Source of the DNA: Vibrio plantisponsor | GTDB taxonomy: Bacteria; Pseudomonadota; Gammaproteobacteria; Enterobacterales; Vibrionaceae | Direction: 5' to 3' | NCBI RefSeq assembly: GCF_013041605.1 | Contig: NZ_JABEQC010000015.1 | Coordinates: 1 to 64,000 of the forward strand | Length of the DNA: 64,000 nucleotides | Part shown: positions 54,100 to 62,807 of the stretch, piece by piece | Layout: every line of letters begins with the position of its first letter | Numbering within the stretch: the first letter of the stretch is position 1 | Translations under genes and position numbers: made by a program | The notes under the pieces: generated by a model | What the model was told of the DNA's origin: nothing | What the model saw: the letters and a program-made list of their open reading frames with translations, nothing else | Databases searched by the model: none

Positions 54100-55005
54100 T
54101 CATGAACCAGTCACTGGCGAAACAGGCAGCCAATATTCCATCTCTGCATCAAGGTCTTGGCAATCGTAACCTTGTGGGTAACGTTCAAGTTCAAATCCGT
54201 CCTCACCTCGATAATCAGACTGAGGTAACCAATGAAAAATGAACCACTCCAAGGTTTGAGCGAGGCCTGAAATCGGGCCTTTGTGTTTAATCACGGCGTA
54301 AATTTGAGTGGGTATTATTAATTTCTCGATAAGGATCTCTGAACTAGGCAGCCTTTCAGTCACACCCGCTAAATAACGAAGGCGATGACCATTAGAGCTT
54401 GCGCCGGTAACGTCAACCACACCGGTGAGAGGATATTGTTTAACATCAGGAAAGCTCTCGTACAAACGAGCCCAAAGCTTAGGAACTTGCTGCGAAAAGT
54501 TGGGCTCCGGCGAAAATAGGCCACGGATCTCCCCCATCACACCATAGCAATCAAAGTCGCTGGTAGTTTCTACTCTCACTTCAATCAGCGGTAGTGCAGT
54601 TTCTGTTTCTAGTCGGCTTTCCGTTGGCAGCGAGATTGGCGTCAATAAAGGCTTTCTCAATCCATATCGCTTACCTTGTTTTCGATACGAACGAGGACTT
54701 ACACCAAAATGCTGTTTAAATGCACGGCTAAAACTCATTTCTGAATTGAAACCAAGCCCAATCGCGATATCTATAACGCGCTCAGAACCAGCTAATAACG
54801 ATTCTGCGGCTGCACTCAGCTTAATTTCTCGAACATAGTGAGCAACGGATAATCCCGTTTCACTTTGAAATACACGTTGCAGCTGCCAACGAGACCAACA
54901 ACTTTGTTGTGCTAACTCATCCAGACTGAATGCCTGTTCCATATTGGAGTGAATATAGTTAAGTAGTTTACAGACTCGCTGAAAAGACGCGCTGGAACGG
55001 TTCAT
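54100..55005 (-). CDS. AraC-family regulator with GyrI-like effector domain
   Basis: A 301-residue regulator. An N-terminal AraC HTH pair (about 8-108; LDELAQQSCWSRWQLQRVF and FSRAFKQHFGVSPRSYR) is followed by a GyrI-like/effector-binding domain (about 140-295; ending EDGFELERYPQGYD), so the DNA-binding part is first, as in Rob and SoxS-Rob-like proteins. It lies 123 bp upstream of the siderophore receptor on the same strand. It probably controls that receptor, as AraC regulators do for ferrioxamine or other siderophore receptors in Vibrio. Confidence 0.9.
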   Translation of the reverse strand: MNRSSASFQRVCKLLNYIHSNMEQAFSLDELAQQSCWSRWQLQRVFQSETGLSVAHYVREIKLSAAAESLLAGSERVIDIAIGLGFNSEMSFSRAFKQHFGVSPRSYRKQGKRYGLRKPLLTPISLPTESRLETETALPLIEVRVETTSDFDCYGVMGEIRGLFSPEPNFSQQVPKLWARLYESFPDVKQYPLTGVVDVTGASSNGHRLRYLAGVTERLPSSEILIEKLIIPTQIYAVIKHKGPISGLAQTLEWFIFHWLPQSDYRGEDGFELERYPQGYDCQDLDAEMEYWLPVSPVTGS

Positions 55006-55061
55006 GACTCAAAGTTAACAGTATAAAAGGATGGAGTATTGTCGCACACAACCGATACAAA

Positions 55062-55076
55062 TAAGAACCATTATCA
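55062..55076. promoter_or_regulatory. Fur-box-like site upstream of the AraC gene
   Basis: On the minus strand TGATAATgGTTCTTA: the left 7-mer is perfect and the right matches four of seven. It shares the TTCTTA half with the site at 54005. It lies 57 bases before the AraC-family start. Confidence 0.55.
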
Positions 55077-55088
55077 CTAATAGACAGC

Positions 55089-55137
55089 AAAAAAGGGGCA
55101 TCAGCAAAAAAGAGTTCCTTCTCTTCGCTTTAGCCCC
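55089..55137 (-). terminator. Terminator of the efflux operon
   Basis: GGGGC and GCCCC arms (55095-55099 and 55133-55137), with an inner AAGAG/CTCTT hairpin, and six T on the minus strand afterwards. It lies after the pump gene stop. Confidence 0.7.
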
Positions 55138-55164
55138 GTGGATTAAAGGTAAAATCTTTAAAAA

Positions 55165-56700
55165 TTAATGTGCTGCACCTGGGTCAACGGCATGTTGAGG
55201 TTTAGGTGCAAACCAGATGATGCATGCTGCGACAGCAAAGATAACAGCGATAACCATGAACAACTGATTAGTTGCCACCATGACGCTTTGTTTTTGCAGT
55301 AGCCAGTCCATAGAAGAACGTATCTGCCCTATTTCCATACCTGAGCTTTGCATCGCTTGTGTTGCAACACCTGCTCTGTCGGTTAAACCTGCAAGCTCCG
55401 CATGAACATACCGAGTCTGATGCTCCCAAGAGGTATTGATCATTGATGTCGCAAACGCGCCTGACAAAGTCCGAATGAAGTTCATCAAACCCGCCGCTGA
55501 CTCCATCTCGCTAGGCTTCACACAACCTAGTGCAATCGCCGTTAGCGGTACGAAGAACAATGGCATACCAATACCTTGCAAGAACAGCGGATAACTCACT
55601 TGCTCAAAGGTCATATCCAAACTGCCAAAGCTACGCAGGAAGGTCCAAAGACCTAACCACATTACCCCGACAAACACGAATGGCCTCGGGTCAAACTTAG
55701 ATGACAGATTGGCAATGATTGGCGCAAGGAATACAGCTAAAATCCCCATTGTTGCAGTCGCATAACCCGAGATCGTTGCGGTGTAACCCATATAGATTTG
55801 CAGCCACAACGGCGTGATAACCGAGATACTAAAGAACGCACCAAACGCCAGCGACAAAGTCATCATACTCATGGTGTACCCACGATGGCGGAACACTTTC
55901 AAGTCAACAACTGGGTCTCTTTCGGTCAGTTCCCAAATCAAGAAGGCAACAAACCCAATTACAGCAATGACAGCCAAGACAACAATTCGGCTTGATTCAA
56001 ACCAATCGTGGTCTTTACCTTCATCTAGCATGATTTGCAGTGCTGCGACCCAAATAACCAATAGTGCCAAACCCACTTTATCGATTTTCGAACGTACGGT
56101 TTTGGTTTCGAATTGTTGAAGCAGTTTCCAACACAGTATCGCGGCAACAATAGCAAAAGGTGTTTTGACGAAGAAAATGTACGGCCAACTGAATTGGTCA
56201 CACAGTACACCGCCTAAAATCGGTCCCATGATTGGCGCAACTAACGTTGTCATACTCCAAATACCTATCGCAGCATGACTCTTATCTTTCGGGAAGATTC
56301 GAATCATCAACGTTTGCGACAAAGGCATCAATGGGCCACCCGCTAAACCTAAGAATACGCGGAAAGCCACAAGCATCGTCATGCTGGTCGCCAGTCCACA
56401 TAATATTGAGAAGACACCAAACAGCACGAAACAGGTAACGAATACACGAATTGAACCAAAGCGTCTGGATAACCATCCGGTCAGAGGTACCGAAATCGCC
56501 TCTGCCACCGCATAAGAGGTAATTACATAGGTACCTTGGCTGGTTGATGTACCCAAACTGCCTGCAATACTTGAAACCGAAACGTTAGCAATGGTGGTAT
56601 CTAGAATGGCGAGAAAGTTCGCCATTGCCAGACACAGAGCGCCAATGAATAACGCTCCACCAGTCAAAGGTTTGATGTCATTGTCTGAGGAATGACTCAT
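55165..56700 (-). CDS. vceB: MFS drug efflux pump, DHA2 family (EmrB/VceB-like)
   Basis: A 511-residue inner-membrane proton-drug antiporter with 14 transmembrane segments, as in EmrB. Motif C-like sequence is GPILGGVLCDQFSWPYIFFV and the first loop has WLSRRFGSIRVF. It follows the membrane-fusion gene by eight bases. The gene order OMF-MFP-MFS with a divergent TetR regulator matches vceCAB of V. cholerae, which exports deoxycholate, CCCP and other hydrophobic compounds; the assignment is by that synteny and similarity of composition. Confidence 0.87.
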   Translation of the reverse strand: MSHSSDNDIKPLTGGALFIGALCLAMANFLAILDTTIANVSVSSIAGSLGTSTSQGTYVITSYAVAEAISVPLTGWLSRRFGSIRVFVTCFVLFGVFSILCGLATSMTMLVAFRVFLGLAGGPLMPLSQTLMIRIFPKDKSHAAIGIWSMTTLVAPIMGPILGGVLCDQFSWPYIFFVKTPFAIVAAILCWKLLQQFETKTVRSKIDKVGLALLVIWVAALQIMLDEGKDHDWFESSRIVVLAVIAVIGFVAFLIWELTERDPVVDLKVFRHRGYTMSMMTLSLAFGAFFSISVITPLWLQIYMGYTATISGYATATMGILAVFLAPIIANLSSKFDPRPFVFVGVMWLGLWTFLRSFGSLDMTFEQVSYPLFLQGIGMPLFFVPLTAIALGCVKPSEMESAAGLMNFIRTLSGAFATSMINTSWEHQTRYVHAELAGLTDRAGVATQAMQSSGMEIGQIRSSMDWLLQKQSVMVATNQLFMVIAVIFAVAACIIWFAPKPQHAVDPGAAH

Positions 56701-56708
56701 GATCCACC

Positions 56709-57905
56709 TTAACCTTGTTCAGATTGCTTAGATGCACGGTATTGAGCGATGGTTTGCTTGTTCACGTCCGCTTTGGTATCAATTTCTACTTGCATAGAAA
56801 GACCTACTTGCAGCGGATGAGCTTGCAAATCTTCTGGATCAAGTTCGATACGAACAGGAAGACGTTGAACCACTTTAATCCAGTTACCCGTTGCATTTTG
56901 TGCAGGGATCATAGAGAACGCAGAGCCCGTACCACCGGAGACACCCGCAACCACACCGTGATAAATGACTTCATCACCGTAAAGGTCAGCAGTAATTGAC
57001 ACTGGTAAACCGATTTTCACATCACGTAATTCAACTTCTTTGAAGTTTGCATCTACATAGATGTTTTGTACTGGCACAACCGTCATTAGCGGTGTACCCA
57101 TTTGAACTTGGCGACCAACCTGTACCTGACGTTTCGCGACCACACCTGAGATCGGTGCGCGAATAATGGTGCGTTCTAGGTTAATTTTTGCCTGTTGTAG
57201 ACGTGCTTTCGCTGCCAATACTTCAGGGTTATTTTCAACGGTTGTGTTGTCTGTCATCGCGGCATTCGCTTTTTGCGCACCGATAGTTGATAGACGGTTT
57301 GCTTGTGCCTGAGCTAATGCTGCTTTTGCTGCATTTAGGTTTGCTTGCGACTGCTCGAACGCTGTTTTCGCGTTTGTCAGTTCTTCACCCGATACTGAAC
57401 CAGAACGCACTAAGTCTTCGCGGCGAGCTAAATCGATTTTCGCACGGTCAAAATCGGCTTTCGCTGCATTAAGTTGAGCCTTCGCACGAGTTTCGTTTGA
57501 TTTTTGTGCTTCAACTTGAGCAGTAAGACCTTCATCATTTGCTAAGTAGCTACGTACACGACGCTCAGCCAGCGCCAAATTTGCTTGTGCTTGGTCTACA
57601 GCAATTTGCGCATCGGTATCTTCGATCTGTACCAGTACATCACCTTTGTGGACGTACTGTGTATCAACCACATTAACACTCGCGATGATACCGCCAACCG
57701 CTGGCGTGACTTCTGCAATTTCAGCTGCGGTGTACGCGTTATCGGTAGAAATGTAACGTGACCCCACTAAATACCAGTAAGAACCGTAGCTGCCACCTGC
57801 AACAATAATCGCCGCGGCTAACGCTAAGAACCCTTTTTTACGTGACTTGTTTGCACCAGACGCATCGAATTCTGCAGCGTCGTTTTGTGATGGATTTGAA
57901 CTCAT
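56709..57905 (-). CDS. vceA: HlyD/EmrA-family membrane fusion protein
   Basis: A 398-residue periplasmic adaptor. One N-terminal membrane anchor (about 26-47), a lipoyl/barrel-sandwich domain (ISTDNAYTAAEIAEVTPAVGGIIASVNV) and a long alpha-hairpin (about 100-245, Ala/Gln-rich coiled coil). It links the MFS pump to the outer-membrane channel. It starts 20 bases after the channel gene. Confidence 0.9.
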   Translation of the reverse strand: MSSNPSQNDAAEFDASGANKSRKKGFLALAAAIIVAGGSYGSYWYLVGSRYISTDNAYTAAEIAEVTPAVGGIIASVNVVDTQYVHKGDVLVQIEDTDAQIAVDQAQANLALAERRVRSYLANDEGLTAQVEAQKSNETRAKAQLNAAKADFDRAKIDLARREDLVRSGSVSGEELTNAKTAFEQSQANLNAAKAALAQAQANRLSTIGAQKANAAMTDNTTVENNPEVLAAKARLQQAKINLERTIIRAPISGVVAKRQVQVGRQVQMGTPLMTVVPVQNIYVDANFKEVELRDVKIGLPVSITADLYGDEVIYHGVVAGVSGGTGSAFSMIPAQNATGNWIKVVQRLPVRIELDPEDLQAHPLQVGLSMQVEIDTKADVNKQTIAQYRASKQSEQG

Positions 57906-57925
57906 GAATAGAAACCTTTTAAAAA

Positions 57926-59422
57926 TTAAGACTCTGTGGTCTGAAAACCGCCGCCTAAAGCGTGAATAAGAGCAAGATCAAGACTGAATGCGCGTGACTG
58001 TAAGTTAACCAACGCTCGTTGGTTATTGAGTAGCGACTCTTCAGCAACAAGCACATCTAGGTAAGTTGCCAAACCACCCTGATAGCGGTTAGAAGCAATC
58101 TTCAATGCTTGTTCTGCCGCATCCACCGCTTCTTGCGTTTTCGCAATACGAGCATCAAGTGCTTGAGTGCTGGTCACAACGTCCGCCACTTCATGAAGAG
58201 CCTGAGTCAGTGTTGCGTTATAACCACTTACGGCTTCCTCATAACGCGCTTCTGCTGATGTCAGTTGCCCATCAAGACGACCACCCGTAAACAACGGCAA
58301 ATACAGGGCTGGACCGATGCTGCCCGCATCATTGCCGCTCTCAAATAAGTCATTAAGACCAAAAGCCTGATACCCGATGAAGGCAGAAATACTCAAGTCT
58401 GGGTAGTACATTGCTTCTGCAATACCGACTCGTTGTGCTGCTGCCTCTGCGCGCCAGCGAGCGGCGGTAATATCTGCGCGGTGACCAAGCAAACCAACAC
58501 CTGCGTCTTGCGGCAAACCGTAGCGCGTATCCAATTGAATGTTAGGTTCTGAAATTGTTAATGCTCTATCTGGCCCTTGGCCTACTAGGGCTGCAAGCGC
58601 ATTTTTCTGCAGTGCAATCGACTCATTAATGCCCAGCATTTCAGCTTCAACATTGGCTGCAATCGCTTTTGCTTGATTCACAGAGCCCAGTGTTTCTAAG
58701 CCGTTTTCATATCGCTTAGTCAACAGCTCTACCGTTTTATGGCGAATATCCAACGCGGTTTCTACCGTATGCTTATTCGCATACAAACGAGACAGTTCTG
58801 CATAAGCGTTTGATACCGCAGTTGCCAGCATCAAGCGAGCCGACACAGCTTCTGCTTCAGCCGCTGCGAGTTCGGAAGTTGCCGCAGCAACCGATGCACG
58901 ATTCTTACCCCAAAAATCAAAATCGTATTGGAAGTTGAGTGTCAACGTTCCATAGTCATTCCAACCATGAGGTGGCATTGGAGCCTGATATTGGTAACTC
59001 ACTTTGGTTTCAGAAGCACTAGCGGCTAATCCCACATTAACCGAGCGGCTCGCGCCTGCTTGCTCTGCGATACCTTGAGCGTTTTTCAGTCTGGCTTCAG
59101 CCATTTTCAAACTTGGCGCGCCAGTAAAAGCGTCATTGATAAGTTGGTTTAACTGAGGCTCTTGGTAGCGATACCACCAGTCCTGAGTTGGCCACGCCAT
59201 GGTTTCTGCGGCAGAGAGACTTTGCTTAAACGCGTAGTCATTGGCTTGCGAAATTTCAGGCAAGTTTTCATTTTTCGAAACAGAGCAGCCCGCCAAAAGC
59301 GCTGCGCTGATCAGAGTTAGAGCGAAGTAAGGAACATTTTTGTTTCCGTTTTTTGAAAACTTTGAGTTAGAAAACCGTAAGTTAGAGAACCCAAGTTCGT
59401 TCCTTTGGATAGATCTTTTCAC
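57926..59422 (-). CDS. vceC: Outer-membrane efflux channel lipoprotein (OprM/TolC family)
   Basis: A 498-residue trimeric efflux channel of the NodT/OprM type, lipid-anchored at the Cys of LLAGC (Cys46), with two repeated TolC-like halves (NLRFSNSK... ; long coiled helices at about 100-290 and 310-490). The GTG at 59422 is preferred: AAGG lies upstream at suitable spacing; TTG at 59431 is an alternative. The 40-residue region before the lipobox carries Phe-Ser-Asn repeats. First gene of the efflux operon and divergent from the TetR regulator. Confidence 0.9.
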   Translation of the reverse strand: MKRSIQRNELGFSNLRFSNSKFSKNGNKNVPYFALTLISAALLAGCSVSKNENLPEISQANDYAFKQSLSAAETMAWPTQDWWYRYQEPQLNQLINDAFTGAPSLKMAEARLKNAQGIAEQAGASRSVNVGLAASASETKVSYQYQAPMPPHGWNDYGTLTLNFQYDFDFWGKNRASVAAATSELAAAEAEAVSARLMLATAVSNAYAELSRLYANKHTVETALDIRHKTVELLTKRYENGLETLGSVNQAKAIAANVEAEMLGINESIALQKNALAALVGQGPDRALTISEPNIQLDTRYGLPQDAGVGLLGHRADITAARWRAEAAAQRVGIAEAMYYPDLSISAFIGYQAFGLNDLFESGNDAGSIGPALYLPLFTGGRLDGQLTSAEARYEEAVSGYNATLTQALHEVADVVTSTQALDARIAKTQEAVDAAEQALKIASNRYQGGLATYLDVLVAEESLLNNQRALVNLQSRAFSLDLALIHALGGGFQTTES

Positions 59423-59442
59423 ATTAGACAACCTTATAACTA

Positions 59443-59459
59443 AACCGTACAGTACAGTT
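59443..59459. promoter_or_regulatory. Palindromic operator between vceC-like and TetR genes
   Basis: AACCGTACAGTACAGTT has seven of eight base pairs matched around a central A, in the 107-bp divergent gap. It is the natural binding site for the TetR-family regulator and would control both directions. Confidence 0.8.
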
Positions 59460-59528
59460 ATACTCTTGACAGAAAGATTTCGTCAAGCGAAACTTACCCA
59501 CAATTTCCTCAAGGACTACAAAATATTC

Positions 59529-60131
59529 ATGCGAGTTAAAAGCGACGAAAAACGACAAGCGATTATAGATATTGCAAAAGAATGCTTTTCACAACAGGGA
59601 GTTAGTGGAACTTCCATGTCTCAACTGGCAAAGCAAGTGGGGGGTTCTAAGGCGACTCTTTATAACTATTTCAGCTCTAAAGAAGAAATATTCGCCGAGG
59701 TGATGCAGTCATCTGCAACAGAGCAGATCTCTAATTCTTTTCTCTCTTTGGACGTAAATCGTGATGTTCGAACGTCTCTTTTAGAATTTGGTTACAATTT
59801 CCTAGACTCAATTTTAACCCCCGATGCTATCTCCATTTATCGCATGGCAGTCGCTGAAGCAGACCGATCTGATATAGGTCGCCATTTCTACAACAATGGC
59901 CCAAAAAAAGGCTGGAAACACTTAAGTGAGTACATCGAAAAGCAGTCGCTAAAAGGTGAATTAAGCCAGTGCAATCCATGGATCGCTGCTATGCAATTCA
60001 AAGCTTTGTTGTCGTCAGAATATGTTGAACAATATGCGTTTGCCGCCATCGATAAACCAAGCCAGCAGCAGATCAAAACCACTGTCGAACAGGCTGTGAA
60101 TGCATTTATGAAGCTTTACGGAAACGAATAG
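59529..60131 (+). CDS. vceR: TetR-family repressor of the efflux operon (VceR-like)
   Basis: A 200-residue TetR-type regulator. The start at 59529 (MRVKSDEKRQAIID) has AAGGA 12-13 bases upstream; earlier frame codons are not credible. The HTH is at about 27-46 (SMSQLAKQVGGSKATLYNYF), followed by a ligand-binding domain with the C-terminal TetR_C fold. It is divergent from the efflux operon, the same arrangement as vceR in V. cholerae, where the drug-bound repressor releases the vceC promoter. Confidence 0.88.
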   Translation: MRVKSDEKRQAIIDIAKECFSQQGVSGTSMSQLAKQVGGSKATLYNYFSSKEEIFAEVMQSSATEQISNSFLSLDVNRDVRTSLLEFGYNFLDSILTPDAISIYRMAVAEADRSDIGRHFYNNGPKKGWKHLSEYIEKQSLKGELSQCNPWIAAMQFKALLSSEYVEQYAFAAIDKPSQQQIKTTVEQAVNAFMKLYGNE

Positions 60132-60323
60132 CCCACTTGCAATCCCTCTCACAATCTTTTCTACATACAGCGATCTTGCCCTCATTCTAATTTTTCGAAT
60201 AAGGGCAACAAATTCAGCGGCTGTGATCGCAGCGTCTAAAGCTCTAACATCTCTTCCATAGATTGGCATTGCTATTAATGACCCTGTCGTTAGTTAGCCA
60301 GCAAGCCAAGTGAGGAGAACACT

Positions 60324-61019
60324 ATGATTGAAATTAGAAAAGCATCTCAACGCGGCCGAGCGAACTTCGGCTGGTTAGACAGCAAACACACATTTTCTTT
60401 TGGTAGCTACTTTGATCCTAAGCACATGGGATTTTCAGAGCTTAGAGTGATTAACGACGACACTGTTGCTCCTAGTGCTGGCTTTGAAACACACAGCCAT
60501 CGTGACATGGAGATCATCAGTTACGTTCTTCAAGGCACCATCGCGCACAAAGACAGCGAAGGTAATGTTGAAACTCTTCCAGCGGGAGAATTTCAACTGA
60601 TGTCCGCTGGTCGTGGAATTGCACACAGTGAATTCAATGCGTCTAGCACGGAAACGTTGAAGTTTTTGCAAATCTGGATTCAACCAAATAGCTATGGCGG
60701 TAAACCGGGATATCAGCAAAAAGATTTTGGTCAAGAGGCAGGTCTAACGACGATTGCAACACCAACGGGTGAAAACGGTACATTGCAAATCAAACAGGAT
60801 GCGATGTTGCACCAACTCATTTTGGAGCCTCATACCGAGCTGAGCTATAAGGTTACTGAAGGTCGTCGTGTGTATGTTCACCAAATCACCAGCGAACTGT
60901 TTGTTAACGATACACAACTTACTCCGGGAGATGGCGCAAAGATCGTTTCTCAAGAGTATTTGAGCTTCTACAACAACAGCGATACACGTGCCATAGCGCT
61001 AGTGTTTGACCTACCATAA
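60324..61019 (+). CDS. Pirin-family protein
   Basis: A 231-residue bicupin of the pirin family (YhhW/YhaK-like). The metal-binding set in the N-terminal cupin is His57, His59, His101 and Glu103 (ETHSHRDMEI and GIAHSEF). Some family members have quercetin 2,3-dioxygenase activity, and others act as regulators; no specific function can be inferred. It is a single-gene unit with its own terminator. A 192-bp gap precedes it, without features. Confidence 0.9.
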   Translation: MIEIRKASQRGRANFGWLDSKHTFSFGSYFDPKHMGFSELRVINDDTVAPSAGFETHSHRDMEIISYVLQGTIAHKDSEGNVETLPAGEFQLMSAGRGIAHSEFNASSTETLKFLQIWIQPNSYGGKPGYQQKDFGQEAGLTTIATPTGENGTLQIKQDAMLHQLILEPHTELSYKVTEGRRVYVHQITSELFVNDTQLTPGDGAKIVSQEYLSFYNNSDTRAIALVFDLP

Positions 61020-61051
61020 CGTTCTTATAGTTTTTCGTTCCTTCCCTTTTC

Positions 61052-61085
61052 GCCACGAGCATTTCACTCGTGGCTTTTTTCTTTT
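61052..61085 (+). terminator. Terminator of the pirin gene
   Basis: A perfect 8-bp stem GCCACGAG / CTCGTGGC with a seven-base loop, followed by TTTTTTCTTTT. Confidence 0.92.
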
Positions 61086-61158
61086 AATCGAACATTTTTG
61101 TCTGTCTTTCATCACCATCTGAATCAGATTCATAATGGTAAATTTGTAAAAATCATTT

Positions 61159-61172
61159 TGTAACCGGTTTCA
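61159..61172. promoter_or_regulatory. AscG/GalR-type operator upstream of the GH1 gene
   Basis: TGTAACCGGTTTCA differs in one base from the perfect palindrome TGAAACCGGTTTCA that AscG of E. coli recognises. It lies 82 bases before the glucosidase start. Confidence 0.75.
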
Positions 61173-61253
61173 TTTTGTTTTTTTCTGGATTAGAATGCAG
61201 CTAACTCACCTATTCTTATTAGGCTCACTTACTTTATTTGAGAAGGTATCACT

Positions 61254-62690
61254 ATGTCACAACAAGGTTTTCCAAAAGATTTTCTCTGGGGCGGAGCGGT
61301 CGCAGCGCACCAAGTTGAAGGTGGTTGGAACAAAGATGGAAAAGGTCCTAGCGTCGTTGATGTACTTACGAAAGGTGCTCATGGTGTGCCTCGCGTCATC
61401 ACAGAAACTGTTGAAGCCGATAAATTTTACCCAAACCACGAAGCGGTTGATTTCTACGGTCACTTCAAAGGTGACGTGGCTCTGTTCGCAGAAATGGGCT
61501 TTAAATGTTTCCGCACTTCCATCGCTTGGACACGTATTTTCCCAAATGGTGATGAAGAGACGCCAAACGAAGCAGGTCTTCAGTATTACGATGATCTTTT
61601 TGATGAACTGTTGAAATATGGCATTGAACCTGTCATCACCCTTTCTCACTTCGAAATGCCGAACCATTTAGTAAAAGAGTACGGCAGTTGGAAGAACCGT
61701 CAGGTAATGGATTTCTTTGTGAAGTTCAGCTTAACCGTGATGGAACGCTACAAAAACAAAGTGAAATACTGGATCACGTTCAACGAAATTAACAACCAAC
61801 GTAACTGGAAACTTCCGATCTGGGGTTACTGTAACTCTGGGATGATTTACAGCGACTACGAAAATCCTGAACAAATGCTGTATCAAGTGCTTCACCACCA
61901 GTTCCTTGCAAGCGCACTCGTGGTTAAGCAAGGTCATGCTATCAACCCAGATTTTAAAATTGGCAGCATGATCCATATGATGCCGCTCTACCCTGCTTCA
62001 TGCCGACCTGAAGATATGCTGCTTGCACAGGAAATGATGCGCGAGAAGTACCAATTCAGTGATGTGCAAGTTCGTGGTTACTACCCAAGTTACCTGCTCA
62101 AAGAATGGGAACGTAAAGGGATTACCGTCGAAATGCAACCAGGTGACGATGTTATTCTGCGTGAAGGTTGTGCAGATTACTTAGCGATCAGCTACTACAT
62201 GACCAACATCGTTTCAGTAAAAATCGATGAAGCGACCAACACGCCTTCACTTTTCGAAGGTAGCCGCCTAAATCCATATTTACCAGCGTCTGACTGGGAG
62301 TGGCAAATTGACCCAGACGGTCTTCGCTATGCACTTTCTGAACTTTACGAGCGTTACCAAAAGCCAATCTTCATTGTAGAGAATGGACTTGGAGCATTAG
62401 ATAAAATTGAACAAGACGGTTCAATCAACGATGACTATCGCATTGACTACCTTGGTTCACACATAAAAGCAGTGAAACAAGCGATCAGTTACGATGGCGT
62501 AGATGTGATGGGTTACACACCATGGGGTTGTATTGACTGTGTATCTTTCACCACTGGTGAATACAGAAAACGTTATGGATTTATCTACGTAGATAAACAT
62601 GATGATGGCAGCGGTACAATGGCGCGTTCGAAGAAGAAGAGCTTCCATTGGTACAAGACGGTTATTGAAACCAACGGCGAAGTTATCTAA
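61254..62690 (+). CDS. 6-phospho-beta-glucosidase (GH1)
   Basis: A 478-residue GH1 enzyme that hydrolyses phosphorylated beta-glucosides such as cellobiose-, arbutin- or salicin-6-phosphate after PTS uptake. Acid/base Glu178 is in TFNEIN, and nucleophile Glu376 in FIVENGLG. The C-terminal region RKRYGFIYVD...SKKKSFHWYK has the Ser/Lys/Tyr residues that mark phosphate recognition in AscB/BglA-type enzymes. No PTS transporter gene is in the window, so the substrate comes from a permease elsewhere. Confidence 0.93.
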   Translation: MSQQGFPKDFLWGGAVAAHQVEGGWNKDGKGPSVVDVLTKGAHGVPRVITETVEADKFYPNHEAVDFYGHFKGDVALFAEMGFKCFRTSIAWTRIFPNGDEETPNEAGLQYYDDLFDELLKYGIEPVITLSHFEMPNHLVKEYGSWKNRQVMDFFVKFSLTVMERYKNKVKYWITFNEINNQRNWKLPIWGYCNSGMIYSDYENPEQMLYQVLHHQFLASALVVKQGHAINPDFKIGSMIHMMPLYPASCRPEDMLLAQEMMREKYQFSDVQVRGYYPSYLLKEWERKGITVEMQPGDDVILREGCADYLAISYYMTNIVSVKIDEATNTPSLFEGSRLNPYLPASDWEWQIDPDGLRYALSELYERYQKPIFIVENGLGALDKIEQDGSINDDYRIDYLGSHIKAVKQAISYDGVDVMGYTPWGCIDCVSFTTGEYRKRYGFIYVDKHDDGSGTMARSKKKSFHWYKTVIETNGEVI

Positions 62691-62754
62691 CCGCCACATA
62701 TACAGTAAATAAGCCTTTCAAAATTCAATTGAAATTGGCTAAACTTGTCTCCCT

Positions 62755-62787
62755 CTCGACATGCCTATCATGTTTAGGTATGTCGAG
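62755..62787 (+). terminator. 13-bp inverted repeat between GH1 and LacI-type genes
   Basis: CTCGACATGCCTA and TAGGTATGTCGAG form a 13-bp stem with one G-T mismatch and a TCATGTT loop. No T-run follows, so it may be an attenuator, an operator or a processing site rather than a standard terminator. It lies 20 bases before the start codon of the regulator gene. Confidence 0.45.
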
Positions 62788-62807
62788 TCGGATAGATAAG
62801 GAAATGT

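Noticed and set aside
61195..61614. 139-codon frame over the start of the GH1 gene
   Set aside because: Out of frame with the conserved enzyme and without any recognisable domain.
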